From Actinidia chinensis (Eukaryota; Streptophyta; Magnoliopsida; Ericales; Actinidiaceae): a stretch of 10,000 nt of DNA. Location of the stretch: contig VIGQ01000015.1 in assembly GCA_009663005.1 (NCBI GenBank), positions 172,501 through 182,500 on the forward strand. Reading direction: 5' to 3'. The notes under the pieces are model-generated. The model worked only from the letters and a program-made list of their open reading frames with translations. It did not search any database and was not told where the DNA came from. Made by a program: the position numbers and the translations under genes. Of the stretch, positions 7,344 through 10,000 are shown piece by piece; position 1 is the stretch's first letter; every line of letters starts with the position of its first letter.

Positions 7344-7827
7344 TGTTTTGTGCTCAAAATAAATAACCTATTTACACACACACAAGACACAAAAATTTAC
7401 ATGGGTTCGGTCCACTGATGCCTACGCCACTGAGAGAAAGTACTAATTCCTAATCGAACGAATGGATTACAAAGGAGGAGGCTCACCTTCTCAACTCACC
7501 CTCGCTCAACAATCTCTGTTGTTGTCTTGCCCTCTCAATCTCCCCTCACATGCCATCCGCCTCAGCCCTAACCCACGGAACTAAAATGTAAACCCCCTCC
7601 CCCTCCCTTTTATAACTAAGAGAAGAATGTGGTAAGACTTTCAAATAAATACCTAATTGTTATTCTAATATAACTAGGAAAACATAAAGATATTATCGCA
7701 AAAGTCCAAGGAGAGCAATAACTCGAGAGTTTCACTCTCACTATGGACCTCTATGTGAGCCCCAATCGTGCGGGCTTGGACTTGGCTATGGGATTGACTC
7801 ATCCAGTGGCTAGACTTCAATACAACA
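7344..7827 (-). repeat. 5' LTR of the Copia element, about 484 bp
   Basis: The end next to the primer-binding site is firm: on the + strand it starts TGTTTTGTG at 7344. The outer end is placed at ACAACA, 7822-7827, which gives TGTT...AACA termini; it is less certain because no second LTR is available. A TATA box (TTATAAAAG, - strand, 7607-7615) sits in the middle, as expected at the U3/R border. The region toward the primer-binding site carries the motif ACCGAACCC (- strand, about 7402-7412) seen in many plant LTR ends, and a short CA repeat (7373-7384). Confidence 0.75.
7607..7615 (-). promoter_or_regulatory. LTR TATA box
   Basis: TTATAAAAG on the - strand, roughly 215 bp from the outer LTR end, followed downstream by the purine-rich stretch GGGAGGGGGAGGGGG. 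It is correctly placed to start element RNA toward gag. Confidence 0.6.
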
Positions 7828-7859
7828 TATTATATTTCGCTTGACTCGCTTTGTTCGAT

Positions 7860-8120
7860 CTACAAATGTTCAGTTTGATCAGAACTTGGGGTACTAGAAT
7901 CTGTTTGATGCACCGTGGATGCGTTTGTGTACACATGGGAGGGAGGGGTTTGGAGGTTTCGGTGCTGAGCTGGCGGAGATAGGGTGGTAGACGAGTGGCA
8001 GTGCGTCGGCGAGTGGTGAGAACACTTCGGTTTTACAATGGGAATGGAGAAGAGAGGTGGATGTGTGTACGCCGAAGAGGCCTGTGGTTGGGGTTGAAAT
8101 ATACTCGAATAAATGGGAAG
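7860..8120 (-). other. Ser/Thr/Pro/His-rich open stretch of unknown origin
   Basis: An 86-codon - strand frame without an ATG, bounded by TAG codons (8121-8123 and 7860-7862). It reads as low-complexity Ser, Thr, Pro and His sequence (for example HHSPTHCHSSTTLSPPAQHR). Composition resembles the linkers between integrase and reverse transcriptase in Copia polyproteins, or a disordered part of a plant protein, but there is no diagnostic motif. It may be chance in GC-richer DNA. The overlapping + strand frame at 8057-8254 is not recognised and runs into the tandem array. Confidence 0.2.
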
Positions 8121-8164
8121 CTATTGTGTTTCCTGGATCATTTCTGAATAAAGTTTATGCGATT

Positions 8165-8802
8165 GAATACTGCTCTCATGATGTTGGTGTGACCAAATTT
8201 GATGCCAAAATTTTTTCTTCATTTATTGCGTTAAAATACGAATACTTTATGTAATTGAATACCCGCACAGTAATTTTGGAATACAGCTCTCATGATTTTT
8301 TGTGACCACATTTTAAATGCCAACATTTTCGTTCTTCGTTACGTTAATACGAATAACTTTATGTAATGGAAACAGCACAGGTATTTCCTAATACGAATAA
8401 ACTTTTATGTAATTGAATACGCAACAGGTAATGGAATACCCTCCTCTTATTGTGGTGTGAACCAATTTTAAATTCCACAATTTTTCTTCGTTCATCTTCC
8501 GTTAATCAAAACTTTGATTTTGGTGTGCAAATTATATGCAACAATTTTTCTGGCGTTCTTGTTAATACAATAACTTTATGTAATTGAATACCGCACACTA
8601 ATTTTTGAGCACACATAGATTTGGTGTGACCAAATTTAAAATGCCACAATTTTCTTCGTTCATTACGTTATACGAATAACTTTTGTATTGAATACCGCAC
8701 ACATAATTTTAACACAACATAATTTGGCATGACCAAATTTGAATGCCAAGGAATTTTATCTTCTTCAATTCTTTCTTCGTTTCATTGCGTAATACTGCAG
8801 GA
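8165..8802. repeat. Tandem array of about 105-bp units, five to six copies
   Basis: Units begin with GAATACCGCACA or variants at 8165, 8257, 8368 (short), 8415, 8585 and 8690. Each continues through GGTGTGACCAAATTT, ATGCCACAATTTTCTTCG, CGTTAATACGAATAAC and TTTATGTAATT. Complete units are 92, 111 and 105 bp long; the part at 8415-8584 looks like two partly deleted units. Units differ by many small indels, so the array is old. No protein frame continues through it. Confidence 0.8.
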
Positions 8803-9660
8803 ATCAAGATTATGTGAAAATCTCAAAATACAAGAATCCATACAGACTCTTTCTCGCACCCCATAAACGATGACTTGTTTTGACACACTTTTTCTTCTAA
8901 CTTTGAAAAAAAAAACTTATGAAGTCTTTATAAAAAAACAATTGTAACTTTTAGAAATTAATTTTTATCAATTTAAAACATTTTTTGACAAACATCACTT
9001 TGTTTGTGGCTACCGCTCTTCAATTATTTAATTTTTTGTTGTATTGATATATACCGCCAATTCGTCAATTTTGCACTGATAATGTACAACACAAGTATGA
9101 TGACGATTCGAACTATTGGAAGTAATTCCTCTCACAACCCCTCCCACCACATCACTAATTTCTGATATATTTTTCAATAAAGTTAATAAAAAATAATGGA
9201 AGTATCCTATTCCTGTATATGAACCTTTGAACATCTCGGCAATCATAAATGAGAAAATTAACATTCTAAATCTGATACATCTCATGCAGTCATAAATTAT
9301 AAAATAGAATTTAAAAACCAGAATATTTTATGCAAAAACTTATATCAAACTCCTTTCCTTTTTTTCAAGGGCAAGCCAACTTTCAGTGTATACAACTTTA
9401 GTAGAAACACTTTCTAAATCTGGAGGTCACTAGTCCAGCAGTTCTCGTTTAACGGTTAAAAAATACCTGCAAGCGCGTGTACGCGATACATTCTCAAAAT
9501 TCTACGGATAACGAGTTTCAATAGGTGTGAAAAAGTCGACAGTCTGATACCTTAAAACAGGGATAGGTGCGCCGCCATACAGGAAACCCGGGTTTGATAA
9601 CTACTGACATTTATAAGCAGAAGGGTAATTCACGGGTGAAATAGAATCTCTCTGTATTGT
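8803..9660. other. AT-rich stretch without a recognisable gene
   Basis: Stops in all frames apart from an 85-codon - strand frame at 9028-9285 that has no recognisable domain and A/T-driven codon use. No repeats stand out by eye. Confidence 0.45.
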
Positions 9661-9675
9661 AATGGTCGTGATTGA

Positions 9676-9819
9676 TGTGGGTGTTCGCTAACTAATGGGT
9701 TGGGATATTGTCAAGACCGTGACTTCGTAGCTTGTGAACGCGCCCAATGCGCCAAGAAAAACCCTCGTGCCGCAAAAAAACATGGCCTTTGCCTCTCCCT
9801 TCGACCTGAGAATGTTAGA
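9676..9819 (+). pseudogene. Possible Gypsy-type integrase zinc-finger relic
   Basis: A 48-codon + strand frame includes RDFVACERAQCAKKNPRA followed by KKHGL and LRPE. This resembles the second half of the HHCC finger of Gypsy/chromovirus integrases, where a (D/E)FV-x-x-C-x-x-C is followed by a basic stretch, then P-x-GLL-x-PLP-x-PE. Here the cysteines are spaced C-x4-C rather than C-x2-C, the two histidines are not clear, and the frame stops right after. The identification is therefore tentative. The catalytic core is not seen in the remaining 180 bp. Confidence 0.25.
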
Positions 9820-9822
9820 TAA

Positions 9823-10000
9823 TCCTCTCAACACTGTCCACGTGAAAAAATTTATACAATGACAATCTGGCTCATCTTTTTAGATACATCAGCCTTTGAA
9901 TGCTAGACAAGGCCAGATTTAAAAACAAATAGATATGGATTTTTCTTTCCAAAAAAGCCCAACTTTAGTTTCAAGCCATATCATAAATATAGATGCAAGG
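9823..10000. other. End of window, nothing recognised
   Basis: No gene seen. TTTATACAATGACAAT at 9851-9866 nearly repeats TTTATACAATGGACAAT at 10-26. Confidence 0.4.

Larger units (their letters stand above)
5760..7827 (-). mobile_element. 5' half of a Ty1/Copia LTR retrotransposon
   Basis: Read on the - strand, the order is that of a Copia element: 5' LTR (7827 to 7344), initiator-Met-type primer-binding site (7342-7331), a leader of about 830 bp, then a decayed gag (6503 to 5760). Homology stops after the gag zinc knuckle, and no pol domain follows directly. A protease/pre-integrase piece on the same strand at 1562-1806 may be the continuation beyond inserted DNA. The gag sequence resembles the Tork/Tnt1-like branch; this assignment comes from motif recognition, not a search. 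Many frameshifts and stops make it old and inactive. Confidence 0.8.

Noticed and set aside
7404..7430. tRNA gene or T-loop suggested by GGTTCGG
   Set aside because: No acceptor stem, D-arm or anticodon arm can be placed around it; it is a conserved LTR motif.
1809..7827. Segment 1809-2317 as the 3' LTR partner of the LTR at 7344-7827
   Set aside because: Only the short GGTTCGG...CCTACG block is shared; the rest does not align, the ends differ, and the LTRs of one element should be similar throughout.
8057..8254. 65-codon + strand open frame
   Set aside because: Its second half is the first unit of the 105-bp tandem array, which carries no continuing frame in later units.
6582..8802. CRISPR-like arrays
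   Set aside because: The 28-bp and 105-bp arrays are head-to-tail repeats without unique spacers, are strongly diverged, and sit in plant nuclear DNA.
9028..9285. 85-codon - strand open frame
   Set aside because: It contains a hydrophobic stretch, but codon use follows the A/T background and no family is recognisable.

Overview
The window reads as nuclear intergenic DNA from a flowering plant, probably a eudicot. It is AT-rich, has only short open frames, carries decayed LTR-retrotransposon pieces and several diverged tandem arrays, and uses a primer-binding site of the plant initiator-Met tRNA type. I see no bacterial or organellar gene organisation, no rRNA or tRNA gene, no CRISPR array and no full-length intact protein gene. 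The species cannot be told from the sequence.

Layout. 1-820: promoter-like DNA with a TC/TATC microsatellite, a TATA box at 186 and a second TATA box at 741. 822-1488: a small two-exon secreted-protein gene on the + strand (exon 1 signal peptide, 562-bp T-rich intron, short exon 2 ending at a stop). It is probably the broken 5' end of a larger gene. 1562-1806: a decayed Ty1/Copia protease to pre-integrase piece on the - strand. 1809-2317: a segment bounded by a 9-bp inverted repeat, with an LTR-like conserved motif inside. About 2450-2900: a diverged TTCGGTC-rich repeat array. 3222-3392: a - strand open frame that looks like the last coding exon of an unidentified gene. 3395-5750: AT-rich repeat-like sequence without a recognisable gene. 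5760-7827: the 5' half of a Copia retrotransposon on the - strand, in the order LTR (7827 to 7344), primer-binding site, long leader with a GC-rich block and a 28-bp minisatellite, then a frameshifted gag ending in a zinc-knuckle relic. 7860-8120: a Ser/Thr/Pro-rich open stretch on the - strand. 8165-8800: a roughly 105-bp tandem array. 9676-9819: a possible Gypsy-type integrase relic on the + strand.

How the parts relate. The two Copia pieces lie on the same strand and in correct order (gag upstream of protease) but are 3.95 kb apart. The simplest reading is one Copia element split by later insertions, although two independent remnants cannot be excluded. The Copia protease/pre-integrase piece ends about 75 bp beyond the stop of the secreted-protein gene, so retroelement insertion may have truncated that gene. 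I found no convincing new functional system. The most useful leads are the spliced secreted-peptide model, the unexplained - strand exon at 3222, and the nested-element architecture.
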